Origin: Datisca glomerata
Lineage: Eukaryota > Streptophyta > Magnoliopsida > Cucurbitales > Datiscaceae
Assembly (NCBI GenBank): GCA_003255025.1
Contig: QANY01000103.1
Coordinates: forward strand, 62,001 to 126,000
DNA length: 64,000 bases
Direction: 5' to 3'
Part shown: piece by piece, positions 38,270 to 50,399 of the stretch
How the letters are laid out: every line of letters starts with the position of its first letter
Numbering within the stretch: the first letter of the stretch is position 1
Made by a program: the position numbers and the translations under genes
Notes under the pieces: model-generated
The model's input: only the letters and a program-made list of their open reading frames with translations
What the model was told of the DNA's origin: nothing
Databases searched by the model: none

Positions 38270-41200
38270 GTGTGCATAGGTAAGTAAAGGAAATAAAAAA
38301 TAATATTGCTATGATCATTACTATGCTTGAAAATTGGATCAGTCCCTGTTTTCTACTCACCCAAACAAGGAAAAATGTGACTAACGACCTAGACAAAAAT
38401 ATTACTAAATAAGAATAAAGAGAAAGAAACATAATAGAGTTCAGAATGAGAAGGAACACTACATGCGTTGATTCAACCAATAGAAAGTCAAAGAAATAGC
38501 AACATAATACAGTAAAAAGGAAATAGTGTTAGCCATAAAACTATTTAAATCTATAAGAACCCCGATCCACCAAATCGTCATGGTATGATTGTTGGCAAGA
38601 AGCAAGAAGCTCAGAGTACCAGATGGGACCATCAGCAATGACAGCATGCTTGGAAGGAAGATCTGCAACGCGGTTACCTTCTCTGAAGATATGAGAAACA
38701 TGAAAATTCATATAGGAGATAAGATGTAAACATCAAGACCAAACATCTTTTTAATGGATCAAGGAACTTCAAGTGAGTGAGAGATGAGAAGAGAAACGTA
38801 TGTTGAGTTTTTCTGATAAGCATAATTTATTGCCTGAATAACAGCACATAATTCAGCTTCAAAAGTAAATGCCGATACTAAGGGTAAGACAAAACCGCCT
38901 TTAAAAAATCCACGGTGATTACGGAAAATTCCACCACATCCAGCTGACCCGGGCATCCAATAACAGTGCCATCAATATCCACCTTGATCCAACCCGGAGG
39001 AGGAGGGAGCCAATAAACAGGAGTAATTTTTGGAACCTTTGGACGAAGACCTTTAATGACAAGAGAAGAAAGAGCAATAAGGTCACTGATGGAGTTGTGC
39101 ATATTACATCTTTGTAATCAGCTAGTAACTCTGCATGCCATAGAAAGGCCCTCATAAACAGCTAGTAACTCTGCATGATCAACATAATGCGCAGTGACTC
39201 TTTTACCACAGGCCTTGACAAGATCACCATAAAGTCCCTAGCAATCAAACCGATAGAGCAAACTAGAGGATAGCATTCTTGCTAAACCAGATGCATTTTT
39301 TGCCGGGTTAACACATTGACCAGATGCATTGCAAAACTTTTGAATGAAATTCTTCAAATTGAGACAAGATCTCTCCTCAGCCTCAATAATGAATAAAAAG
39401 TTATCAGCAAAAAGCAAATGAGACACTTCAAGAGTGTTCCTTTTCATTTTAATAGGCTTCACCTTACCACAACTAACTGCCTTAACAAGCACTATAATAA
39501 AAGGTAAGAGATATAGTCTCTCCTTGTCTAAGCCTCTGTGGTTTAAAAGCGTCACTAGGAGAACCACCAAGTAACAATCTATAATTAACAGATTGCACGT
39601 ATAGCATAATCCAGTGAACAATCTTTCATGTGAAGTCCAAGTCTTACAAGCAAACTTTTCAAGAAAAACCAAATCACTCTAGCAAAAGTTTTGGTCATAT
39701 ATGTTTTTAGAGCCATAACTCCTTTTTTCCCTTCTTTTTCTTGATACGTAGAAGACCTCCTGAGAAGTAATGGTTTTTTCTTGAATAAGTCTACCACTGA
39801 TAAATGCTCCTTGTGTCTCTGAGATAAAGCTAGGCAACACTATTTTGATTCTATTTACAAGAATGTTGAGAAAATCTTGTAACTAAAGTTGCATAATGCA
39901 ATGCGCCTGAATTGAGCTGGTGTTTCAGGGAGACTTTTGGAAAAAGAGAAATAAGAGTTTCATTATTAGAGTTAGGAAAGATACCTATTATTGAAGAAAT
40001 CCAGAGCTGCCTTCCATAAATCCATTCCAACAGAATCCCATTGTTGCTGATAAAAATATCCTGCCAAATCATCAGGACAAGAAGCTTTCTCTCTCGTAAA
40101 GAGAAAACAACTTTAACTTCATCTAGTGAAATAGGAGCAGTAAGCATAAGATTTGTTGAAACATCAATAACATGAGATATCAGATTTAGAATCCAATCCA
40201 AGTCAGAAACATGCTCAAGGTTGAAACTGTTCACATAAAAATTGTGGAGAACCCTTGCAACACTAGGATCACCTTCTACCCAATCAAGATTTGGATCCTT
40301 GTGTATAGTAGTTCTGTTAAGAGATCCTTGTAACACAGAATTATGGAAAAAATGATGTATTTTCGTCCCCACAATTTAACCAATGAAGTCTCTAAATTTT
40401 GAAGATCTACCATAATCAAAAGGTCTTTCACCCATTTTCTCATCAGAAAAGGCAATTTCATTAGTCTCCTGCTAAAAAAAAATACCAGAACTAGATGCTG
40501 CAATTTTCTCCAATTCGCACCATCTATCAGATTCATTCCTACTACCATATGAAAGCCGTTCCATAACCAGCAGCACTTAAGTCCATTTTATTACTTGTAG
40601 TAAAAATACATTGGACATTAAAGCAAGACTTCCAATAAAGCAATACGCCACCAGAGAGACCGGTAGAATCCACACAATGTGAAAAATTAAACTTCAGAAT
40701 TTTAATCAACTGATTAGATCTTGATTTCTTCATTTTGGTCTCCGTTAAGAACACCATTTAGGGTTTATAACGACGCAAAACATCCTTTAAGGCTTGAATT
40801 GTCAAACAACTCCACAATCCTTGAAAATTCCAGATTCGAACACTCATGGCTCCCTAGGTGACTTTTCAAGGCAAGCCACTATAGCCGGCTTCATAAACTT
40901 CACTCATTCAGCTAAATCATCAGTCTTCAACCTCTTAACATGACCCTTTTCTGTGCTTTGAAGCATCATATCCTTCTTCAATTGTTTACTTCTAGCATGT
41001 GGTCTTCTAACTATCCTTTTCCATTTATCTTCAATGGGAATTGGGAGAATAGGAAGAGGAACCTGTCTTTCACAATCTGCAGCCACCCTACCTTCTGAAA
41101 AAGAATTGTCAAATTGAGTAGAGCACACATCACTTTCATCCAAATCCTCCTTCAAGAAAAACTCCCTTACATGAATAGGATTTCTAAGATTTGTTCAGCC

Positions 41201-41990
41201 CTTATCCAATTTCCAAGCCAGCAACATGCTATCCACCCAATCAACCTTCATCTCTTAGAATCATGTGTAAACATGCCACACTTAAAGCAAAATTGTTGAA
41301 GTCTTTCAATCCTTATCTCTATCCGAATTGGATTTGTCTCCTCTTAATCAAGAAAACTCGAGACCAATTTTTTGAGGTCGTGCAATTAATTCAAACCTTG
41401 ATCGATCTTGCTAGAAAACAATTTGAGAGTATATTCATCCATTTCAATCAACTCATTTATATTCATGGCAGTTCTCTTGATGACTGGCATCACAACCGAA
41501 TCAGGAGGAAGATATTGGATTTGAAACTAAAGATGGCAATGGTCAAAACATATTTCTGAAGGTTGAGTTGCAGGTTCATAAATTCTCAGAATCAACAAGC
41601 TTCCATTAAAACTCCAGGCACCTTTCATCTTAATCTTGCACATTTCATTCAAATCGTGGAACTGGAACAGAAAAAGATTTTTATCTAAAATCTTTATATC
41701 CAGGCCATTTTCAACATTTCAGCTTTTCACAGACTGAAGCAATCGTAGTAGTATTCACAACCTTATCAGTGAATAGCTTCCTCACCAACCAGCCATCGAT
41801 AATCTGTTGTATTTCTTGGAAGATATCTTCAAAATCCAAAAAATCACGCCATCATTATCTTTCAAATTCGCCATATGAACAGATGACTCCAAGAAACACA
41901 AGAAATAGGGGAGGGCAGAGGAGAAACGAATCAACAGCAAAAGAGAGAAAACAGAAAACTTGAAGAAGAAGAAGAAACGAAGAAAGACTC
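38270..41990 (-). mobile_element. Near full-length decayed LINE, minus strand
   Basis: Domains in order on the minus strand: DUF4283-type nucleic-acid-binding region at 41880-41280 (RWLVRKLFTDKVVN at its start, a damaged CCHC near 41280), a basic linker at 41155-40904, endonuclease (VFLTETKMKKSRSNQLIKIL, STGLSGGVLLYWKSC) at 40757-40540, RT at 40372-39240 (SHLLFADNFLFIIEAEERSC, where the second Asp of A-D-D is Asn; CNASGQCVNPAKNASG), and RNase H at 38960-38760 (GSAGCGGIFRNHRGFFKGGF). Every domain carries frameshifts or stops. A 3' UTR reaches about 38270. A 16-bp direct repeat GAAGTTAAAAGTAACT at 42019 and 42049 lies at or beyond its 5' end. Confidence 0.85.
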
Positions 41991-42079
41991 CCTCAAATAG
42001 AGAAACAAAGCGGGAAAAGAAGTTAAAAGTAACTGCTTTCGTTAAAAGAAGTTAAAAGTAACTTGTGGGTTTCCTATGA

Positions 42080-42896
42080 TTGCTTCTATTTCGTTTTTTC
42101 TTTTCACTTTCATTTTTATTTACTTCTATTTCCTTTGATGTCAAATTATTGAGCAAGTAAAGCTCACCAACATGTAGCTTTTCTTTTGCTTCTTACTCTT
42201 GTTCTTCAATCGCAGCCTACTGTTGTGAATTTTTTTTTTATAAATCAATGAAATACACATTTCTTTATTTTGTTTCATGTAATCCGTCACAAAATCAATG
42301 AAATACACAATAAAGAGTATAACATGTGAACAATTAGTTTATTATTGAAGTAAACAAGGCCACTAAAACATTGCAACAAATTTGAGGACACAATTTTCCA
42401 AATTAAAAGTGTAAAGTCTGTGTAAATGAGGCTTTTGTTGGACAAAGTAATTTGTCTTTGACCGTAAGTTTTTTTCCTTAAGAAAGTATATAATATAATA
42501 TAATTTATTGGTATCCTTTTGTATCAATAATTTTTCTTTCAAGTTCGATATATTAAAATAAAATATATATTCAAATTTGATGTATGATGTTGTCCTTTAA
42601 ATATTTTCCTGGTCTTGAGCCGGCAAATAATAGATTTTTTTTCATAAAAATATAATTTCAGATGTTAAAATGTTTGTAAGTCTGCATTATAAAGATAAAT
42701 AATAGACTTAAAATACCTTTTTTCTGACCACGTGCATGGAGAAGCTAATCTTATTGCATCATGAAAAAAGTAATCTATGCACTGACCGTTTATGTGACGT
42801 ATTTGACTACACATTTACGTGAGAATCTTTTTTATTAGTTTGCGGGAAAAAAATATAGAGATCCCTACGGTGCATCTATTTGTTTAAGGAATTAAA
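42080..42896. other. AT-rich spacer, nothing recognised
   Basis: Between the LINE 5' end and the Gypsy LTR there are only short frames, no TIR pair and no LTR signal that I can see. Confidence 0.5.
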
Positions 42897-45046
42897 TGTA
42901 ATATCCAAAGACTTAAGGCTTAAGGGGTTATTTTATAATTTTAACCCCCAATCACATGATATAAAGACCACACTCAACCACCTCTCCTGTATCCTCTCTT
43001 TCTTTTACAGTTTTCTTTCCCAACAAGCCCCTCCGTTCATTACCTTCTTCTTCATTTCAACTTGGGCAGCCCTCTAACATTAATCTTTAGTAAACAAATT
43101 TTTGGTTCCTTAATTTTCTCTCTTATTTTCCTCTTTTCTCTTCCTTAATCTACATTTTTCTATTGAAAATTTGAAATACCCAATTCTGAAATTCTTTACT
43201 TTCCGTAAATTTCTTCCTCATCTCCTTGTTCGTGGTGCCATTGTTGTTTCATCACCGCCGCATTGCCACTGTCCTTCAAATTTCGGTAAGCTTTATCTTT
43301 TTCATTATCTCCTCAAGCTTTCGGTCTCTCTATTTCCTTCTCTCTTCTCTATTTGTTTTGTTACTCTCTCTGATCTCACCCCTATCTTTCTTGTTTTCTT
43401 TTCCTTCCATGGCAGCCCCTTCATCATCGTCTTCTCCAAATTGCATTGTCGTCTTCATCGTTATTGCGTTCAGTAAGCTTATTTCTTCTTCTTTCTTTCA
43501 GTCATGGTTCGTTCTCTGTATTGCCTGCAGCTGGGTTTTGCGACCCAGTTGATTTTGACCCGACCAAGCATCTTTTACCTGATGAACCATCCCGGACCGA
43601 ACTAATTCCGTCAGATCAGGCCAAACCGGTTCAACCTGACTAGACCAAACCGGTTCAACCTGACCAGACCGAACCGATCCAACCCAGTAGAATCGAATCG
43701 ATTCAGATCACCTGAATCTAGTTTGAACGACTTGATCAATTTACACCAGGTTTAGTTTCCACCTGTCTTTCACTCGCCCTGCAGCTAAATAAATAATTAT
43801 AGTTATTATATGTATATGTTGTGATCTAGGATCCTTAGATTTTATATCATTAGTTGCTGAATTTAATTCATAACAAATCCATATAAATGGATTTAATAAT
43901 AATTTGGTTCATATGTTATAAGTGTAGCATATATAACGTAAAGTTATTTTTATTATTTCTTTATGTTGCTCAATTTTATGATCAAGTGTCTTATTTATTT
44001 TTCCATATCACGATGAAATTATTTATCATGTTATCTATGATTATAATTTGAGTTATCCATATAATAAATATATCGTTTATGTTCATAAACAAGTTATATG
44101 TTTACTTATATATATGTCATAATGTGAATTATGAATCTTAACTCAAGTAAAGTGAGAAGTAAACAAGAGGTAGACTTAATCATGTCTCTTGGTTATCAAG
44201 TAACCAAATTGTTCACATCATATTATCAGTTATACGGTTAGGTGTCACCATGTTCATGTTAGCGTCTTTAAGGTTCAGATAACTTTAAGTGACATCAAGT
44301 TTCATGACACTCAATCCGTCATGTTCACGTTCATGTTACAAGTGTAATTTCAAGTTTAAGTGTGAAATAATTCTGGCTAGATTGTTAATCAAGGGATATG
44401 CCTAGTCAAATTGTGATCAATCAAATACAAGTATCAACAAGAATAAGTACAACTTCAAGTTATATATTAACCATGAAATCAGTTATGTTAATTACAAATA
44501 CTTTATGTTATTTAATAATCAAGTGAATATGTTAAACTAAAGTTGCATGAGCTATCTATTTACATTTATGTCATATGAAGCATTATTGTGGGTTTAGTTA
44601 CTGAGTATTTTTAATAATCACCCCTCATAGATGAATATGTTGCACGTGATGGCAAGTAAGATGAGTGAGGGACCGTCATAGTCAGTGAAAATAAGAGATT
44701 TTCACTAACTATGATTATATGACATCAGAAATAGATTTCAGTTTAATTACAATTAATTCATGAATTTATGAATTTTCATGTTTAAGTTTTTGATAATACG
44801 TTTGACTTTCATGTTTTATGGATTTTCGTAATTGACTTTATTACAGATTAATGAATCATTTATTTCATTTTATTGAGTGAATATTCTCTTAAAATAATTT
44901 TATGTTTCCACTATATAATGTTAAAATTAGAGTAAAATTAAAGTTTTCAATTTGAAAATTTTCTCCAATTAGGGTTTCAATTGAATTGATAATTTTTAAA
45001 AATGAAATTACATGCATGTTTAACCCTAAAAAATCAGGGTGTTACA
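42897..45046 (+). repeat. 5' LTR of Tekay/Del-like Gypsy element
   Basis: Starts TGTAATATCC and ends GTGTTACA, so the terminal TGTAA and TTACA are inverted repeats, and a primer-binding site follows at once. The part from about 43798 on matches 47751-48778. The left half contains a likely promoter (GATATAAAGA near 42958-42967), a pyrimidine-rich leader and three imperfect tandem copies of GACCAAACCGGTTCAACCT (43612-43680). The 5-bp flank TTAAA (42892-42896) compares with CTAAA after the 3' LTR, a target duplication with one change. Confidence 0.8.
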
Positions 45047-45062
45047 GAGTGGTATCAGAATA
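45047..45062 (+). promoter_or_regulatory. Gypsy primer-binding site
   Basis: GAGTGGTATCAGAATA directly after the LTR end matches the complement of initiator methionine tRNA (TGGTATCAGA). Confidence 0.85.
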
Positions 45063-45379
45063 AATGTTTTAGATTCTGTAGACTTCTTTTAGGAAAAAAA
45101 TATGACATGTCGCTCACTCGGCTCCTCTATCACCTTATAAGTCAGGTACGCACGCATATTATAGTGTTTAATTATTGATTCAATATGATGTACTCTAGTT
45201 TTATAACGGCATGTTTGTTACGTTTATGTTATATTCGTGCAATAAGATTAGGTTTTTGGTAAGTCATGGCTTTTGTGGGTAGCAGAGTAATGGCTTCCCC
45301 TAGTTAGAAATAACAATCACGCACCGGTTGATCCTGTTGCGAACCTTCCAGCAACTATGATCGAAATGTTTTAAGAATT

Positions 45380-46010
45380 TTTGGAGTTGTTGAGGTAGAC
45401 AGCGACGGCTCGCTCAACTCAACAACAACAACTGCAACGGACAACAACAATTTACATGTAGCTGATCCATACATTCAAGAGGCTGAACCTGCCTGAATTT
45501 GACGGTCACTCGTCTGACCCATTGTTAGTTGATGAATGGATTACGAGATTAGAGCAGATCTTCCAATTTATGATATGTTCTGAGATTTAAAAAGTTATTT
45601 GTGCAAGTTTTATGCTGACGCGAGAAACTCAAAAATGGTGGGAGCTCACACAAAGAGCTCATGATGTTGTGCTTAATCTGGTGATTTGGGATCAATTTAA
45701 GGAGTTGTTCTTCGAGAAGTATTTTCCGATCACAGTCAGGACTAGTAAGGAGGCCGAATTTCTTAGGCTGGTGCAAGGTAATATGACTGTTGCTGATTAT
45801 GAAAGGAAGTTCGAGGAATTTTCTTGCTACGCCACGCATTACATTGATAGCGAGATCAAGAAGGCTCAGACATTTGAAAGGGGACTTCATCCAGATAAAA
45901 AAGGGTTTTGTGTCGCTCCATAAGCATACCACCTACGTAGCGGTGGTTGAAGCAGCCTTGTTGATGAAACATAATCTTCCACCTCGTGCACCACCACGGT
46001 CAGAGCAATA
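45380..46010 (+). pseudogene. Gypsy gag remnant
   Basis: Frames show LPEFDGHSSDPLLVDEWI, MLTRETQKWWELTQRAHD, WDQFKELFFEKYFPITVRTS, EAEFLRLVQGNMTVADYERK and FEEFSCYATHYIDSEIKKAQ. These are the retrotrans_gag core of chromovirus-type Gypsy elements. The CCHC zinc knuckle that should follow is not present before the RT lead-in at 46060, suggesting a deletion. Confidence 0.85.
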
Positions 46011-46059
46011 AAACCCTATACTTGATCATGGTAACTGAGGTTACTTAGCTTCTATGGTG

Positions 46060-47735
46060 GATATTACCAAGACAAATATGGATATTCGATCAGTTCCAGT
46101 CGTTTATGAATTTTGGATGTCTTTCCTAATGATTTGTCGGGACTTCCTCCTCCTCGGGAGACAGATTTCTGTATTGAGTTGGTACTAGGCACTGCCCCTA
46201 TATCCAAAGCTCTGTATCGCATGGCTCATTTTCGAATTGAAAGAACTTAAGGATCAACTTCAAGAATTACTAGATAATAGTTTCATTAGACCTAGTGTTT
46301 CACCTTGAGGTGCTCCAATATTATTTGTTAAAAAAAGATGGATCAATGAGGCTATGCATTGATTACATAAATTTGAATGGAGTCACTATAAAAAATAAGC
46401 ATATGTTACCGCGCATTGATGATTTGTTTGATCAACTTCAGGGAGCATTAATATTCTCTAAGATTGATTTGAGATCAGGTTACCATTAGCTAAGGATTCG
46501 AGATAAGGATATCCCTAAGACAGCGTTTCGTACTTGTTATGACCATTATGGGTTTGTAGTGATGTCGTTCGGATTAACTAATGCTCCAACAGCCTTTATG
46601 GATTTACTGAACATAGTGTTTAAAGAGTACTTGGATTCTTTTATGATCGTCTTTATTGATGATATTGTGCTGTACTCTTGATCGGAGGCTGATCATATAG
46701 ATCACCTCAGGATTGTTTTGCAAGCGTTAAAGACACACCAGTTATATGCCAAGTTCCAAAAGTGTGAGTTTTGGCTTCAAAAAGTATCATTCCTTGGTCA
46801 TGTGGTATCTCGAGATGGAATCACCGTTGACTCATCTAAGATGTGAAGTGGTGATTAGTTGGCCTCAACCGACAAATATTAGGGAAGTTCACAGTTTTCT
46901 GAGTCTAGAGGATATTACAGGAGATTCGTTGAGGGTTTTGCAAAGATCCATATTCCACTTACTCAGTTGACTAGAAAGAATGCCACCTTTACTTGGACAG
47001 TTGAATGTGAGAAATGTTTTCAGAGTCTCAAACAAAAATTAAAGTCAGCACCAGTGTTGACTATTCCTGATGGTTAGAGTGACTTTGTGATTTACAATTA
47101 TGCTTCCAAGAGAGATCTGAGTTATGTTTTGATGCAATAGAAAAATGTCATAGTATATGCTTCTCGTCAACTCAAGCTTTATGAACTAACTATCCTACGC
47201 ATGATTTGGAGTTGGTTGCAGTTGTATTTGCCCTCAAGATTTGGAGACATTACTTGTATGGTTGTAAATGTCATATTTTCACAGATTATAAGAGTCTCAA
47301 GTACTTTTTCATCATAAAGAGCTTAACATGAGGCAACGTTGTTGGTTTGAAGTGGTGAAGGATTATGACTACGAGATCATTTATCACCTGACAAAGGCAA
47401 ATGTAGAGGATGATGCCTTAAGTAAAAAATCAGCTCATTCAGCAGCTACGATTACGTCTCATGAGCATATCCAGGAGGATTTTGAACTACCGACATTTAG
47501 GTCTTACGAAAAGACACTACAACACAACTAGCTCAACTCATGGTTCAACCGCCAATTTAGCAACGTATTATCGATGCACATAACTTAACTCTGAGTTACT
47601 TCTGATTCAGAATGAAGTGAGTTAAAAAAAGACAAGGGTTCGATGTTAGTAATGATTTAGCTCTTCTCTTTCATGGGAGGCTTTGTGTTTCAAAAGACGC
47701 AGTCATCAGGTAAGAATTACTCATGGAGGCTCATA
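46060..47735 (+). pseudogene. Gypsy pol remnant: RT, RNase H, start of integrase
   Basis: The lead-in [15 protein letters not shown] and [20 protein letters not shown] precede RT blocks [51 protein letters not shown] and FIDDIVLYS (active-site D-D intact, 46648-46680), each interrupted by stops. RNase H shows FVIYNYASKRDLSYVL and [13 protein letters not shown]. The motif DYDYEIIYHLTKANVEDDAL near 47355-47415 ends it. Then RIIDAHNL, LCVSKDAVIR and LLMEAHSSPY mark the start of the H2C2 region before the sequence passes into the 3' LTR. Confidence 0.85.
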
Positions 47736-47741
47736 GTTCAC

Positions 47742-48778
47742 CATATATAATGTAGTTATTATATGAATATGTTGTGATTTGGGATCCTTGAAACTCAGGT
47801 CATGAGTTGCTCAATTTAATTCGTAGTGAATCCATGTAAGTGGATTTACATAGTAATTCGGTTCATATATTATAAATGTAGAATATATAATGTAAAATTA
47901 TTTTTATTATTTCTTTATGTTGCTCAATCTTATGATCAAGTGTTTTATTTATTTTTTCGTATAACGATGAAATTATTTATCATGTTATGTATGATTATAT
48001 TTTGAGTTATGCACATAATAGATATATCATTTATGTTCATGAACAAGTTATATGTTTACTTATGTATGTGTGATAATGTGAATTATGAATCTTAACTCAA
48101 GTAAAGTGAAAAGTAAACAAGAGATAGATTTAGTCATGCCCCTTAGTTATCAAGTAACCAGATTGTTCACGTCATGTTATTAGCTATACGGTTAGGTGTC
48201 ATCATGTTCATGTTAACGTTTTTAAAATTAAGATAACTTTAAGTGACTTCAAGTTTTAGGACACCCAATCCGTCATGTTCACGTTTATGTTACTAGTGCA
48301 AGTTCAAGTTCAAGTATAAAATAATTCTAGTTAGGTTGTTAATCGGGGGGATATGCCAAGTCGAATTATGATCAATCAAGTATAAATATCAGCAAAAATA
48401 AGTACAAGTTCAAGTTATATATTAACCATGAAATCAGTTATGTTAATTACAAGTACTTTATGTTATTTAAAGTTGCATGAGTTATATATTTACATTTATG
48501 TCATGTGAAGTTTATTAGTATGTGAATTTACTTACTGAATATTTTTAATACTCACCCCCATAGATGAATATGTAAATATATAACTTTATTACAGATTAAT
48601 GAATCATTTATTTAAGTTTATTGAGTGAATATTCTCTTATTTTATGCTTCCTCTATTTAATTTTAAATTAGGGTTTTCAATTTGAAAATTTTCTCTAATT
48701 AAGGCTTCAATTGGATTAGGGATTTTTAAATAAGTCAAATTACATGCATCTTTAACCCTAAAAATTTAGGGCGTTACA
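47742..48778 (+). repeat. Truncated 3' LTR of the Gypsy element
   Basis: Matches the 5' LTR from about 43798 to 45046, ending GCGTTACA, but starts inside the LTR and lacks a further stretch of about 190 bp (equivalent to about 44650-44840). Confidence 0.85.
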
Positions 48779-48783
48779 CTAAA

Positions 48784-48960
48784 TCTGTCCAAGTAAAACT
48801 ACGCTTTTTATCGCACAGATCCTTTGGCATACAAAGACACGTACTAAGCAAAGAAAAGTTGTTAAAGTAAGACCTATTATCGTTTTATTCAAGGAATAAA
48901 GCAATGCATACGAAATTTCTTCCTATATAAACCAATGATTTTTTAGTTCTTTATTGTTGG
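48784..48960. other. Short spacer between Gypsy and Copia elements
   Basis: About 177 bp with no recognised feature; it is what remains of the DNA into which the neighbouring elements inserted. Confidence 0.4.
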
Positions 48961-49524
48961 TTTGAGATTAAAGACTCTACCTATACCATGAGGACTGAAG
49001 TGGCAATACAGGATTAGTTGCTTCTTTTGTTTCCCTGTCTATGTGTTATCTATGTGCATGGTCTGCATGTAATTTTTCTATTGGTTTTCTTCTGCTACTT
49101 TGTTAGTTTTGCCAACTAAGCAAAGTTAGTTAGGAAGGAATAAACTAGCTTGGCCAAATGATGAATAGTACATTGGGAAAATAGGAGTTGGATGATTACA
49201 GATGATTGAGAATTAGAGAAAGAGAGCTAGGCCTGGGAAGGTGATGAACCAATGAGGTTAAGCTCGGGATTGCTTGATTTAGTAAGTCTTCTGAATCGAT
49301 AGCAATTTTTGATCCTTGTAAGGTCATTGTAAGCAAATGAACGTTGTAATCTCTGTATAATCTCAATAAAACAGTAGCTCACAATGAACGTAGATCAATT
49401 TGATCGAACCACTATGAACTTTGTCCTTTCCATTTACTCACTATCATTACTGATTTATAACTTTGTTTCTTATACATTTAGACATAGTAGTTTTAATATG
49501 GTTGAGTGAGACTGTTATTCCACA
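48961..49524 (+). repeat. 5' LTR of the second Copia element
   Basis: Starts TTTGAGATTAAAG (TGTGAGATTAATG in the 3' copy), shares GCATGGTCTGCATRTAATTT and a TAGTTTTGCCAACTA block with 53449-53645, and ends near TTATTCCACA before the primer-binding site. Confidence 0.75.
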
Positions 49525-49545
49525 ATAATTTAGTATCAGGGCATC
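49525..49545 (+). promoter_or_regulatory. Primer-binding site of the second Copia element
   Basis: ATAATTTAGTATCAGGGCAT is a decayed match to the initiator-tRNA complement (TTTGGTATCAGAGC). Confidence 0.65.
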
Positions 49546-49599
49546 CAGGTTTTATAGCATTCAGAGCTTCTTTAAATCAATGAAATTAAACCTAGTCAG

Positions 49600-50345
49600 T
49601 AATGTCTACAAGGTTTGAAATAGAGAAGTTTAATGGTAACAAAGATTTGGTATTTGGAGGAAGAAGATGAGGGTCATTCTTGTTCAATATAAATGTGCTA
49701 AGGCACTTGGAGGGGAGAAAGAACTGCCTGCTACTCTATCCACTGATGAAAAGCAAGAGGTGATGGAGACAACCTATAACACGATCATTCTCAACCTTGC
49801 AGACAATGTACTTCGACAGGTCAATGATGAAGACACTACTGCCAAGGTCTAGATCAAACTAGAATCTCTCTACATGACAAAGTACCTTTCTGGTAAGATA
49901 TATCTTAAAGAACAGTTGTTTAGATTTAAGATGGATCAATCTAGGTCACTAGAAGATAACCTGGATAAGTTTTCCAAACTGAATATTGAGTTAGCAAATG
50001 TTGTGATTCAAAGGAAACTTTAAGTGATGAGAACCAAACCATAATTTTCTTGAACTCATTATTAGACTCTTATAAGGATCTTAAAGCTGCAATTAAGTAT
50101 GACATAGATTCATTATCTCTTGAAGATGTGCTTGGTGCTTTGAGATCAAAGGAGATGGAGTTGAAAGTATAAAAGAAACTAACCAGTGGAGATGGATTAA
50201 CAGTGAGAGGGAGGTCTAAGAAAAGGGAAAATGGGCCAAAAGGCAACAACAGATCAAAATCCAAGTCCAAGGCTAGAGGTAAGAAGTGTTTTTCTTATCA
50301 CAAAGAGGGCAATTTCAAGCGAGGTTGCCCTGAAAGAAATAATTA
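49600..50345 (+). pseudogene. Copia gag remnant with zinc knuckle
   Basis: Shows FEIEKFNGNKDL, a VILVQYKCAKALGGEKELPA block, LADNVLRQVNDEDTTAKV, LESLYMTKYLSGKIYLKEQL and FRFKMDQSRSLEDNLDKFSK, typical UBN2-type gag blocks. The knuckle at 50280-50340 reads KKCFSYHKEGNFKRGCPERN, in which the second Cys is Tyr and the His is Asn, so zinc binding would be lost. Confidence 0.8.
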
Positions 50346-50399
50346 AAAGAACTCTGATGGCTATGAAAGTGAAGATGTACTTGCAGTGTCTACAAAGGA

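Larger units (their letters stand above)
42897..48778 (+). mobile_element. Gypsy element (Tekay/Del-like), integrase deleted
   Basis: Layout: 5' LTR 42897-45046, primer-binding site, gag 45380-46010, RT and RNase H 46060-47530, a stub of the integrase zinc-binding region to about 47735, then a 3' LTR that lacks its left part. The deletion removed integrase, chromodomain region, polypurine tract and the first roughly 900 bp of the 3' LTR in one step. LTR ends and the TTAAA/CTAAA flanks support a single insertion. Confidence 0.8.

Noticed and set aside
43171..43643. Overlapping frames of 65-108 codons as a host gene
   Set aside because: They lie within the Gypsy 5' LTR leader (pyrimidine-rich) and do not resemble a known protein.
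43785..43789. CTAAA at 43785 as the left target duplication of the Gypsy element
   Set aside because: It gives an LTR starting TAAATA, while 42897 gives TGTAA, the exact inverted repeat of the LTR end TTACA, with a preceding TTAAA. The shorter match is explained by truncation of the 3' LTR.
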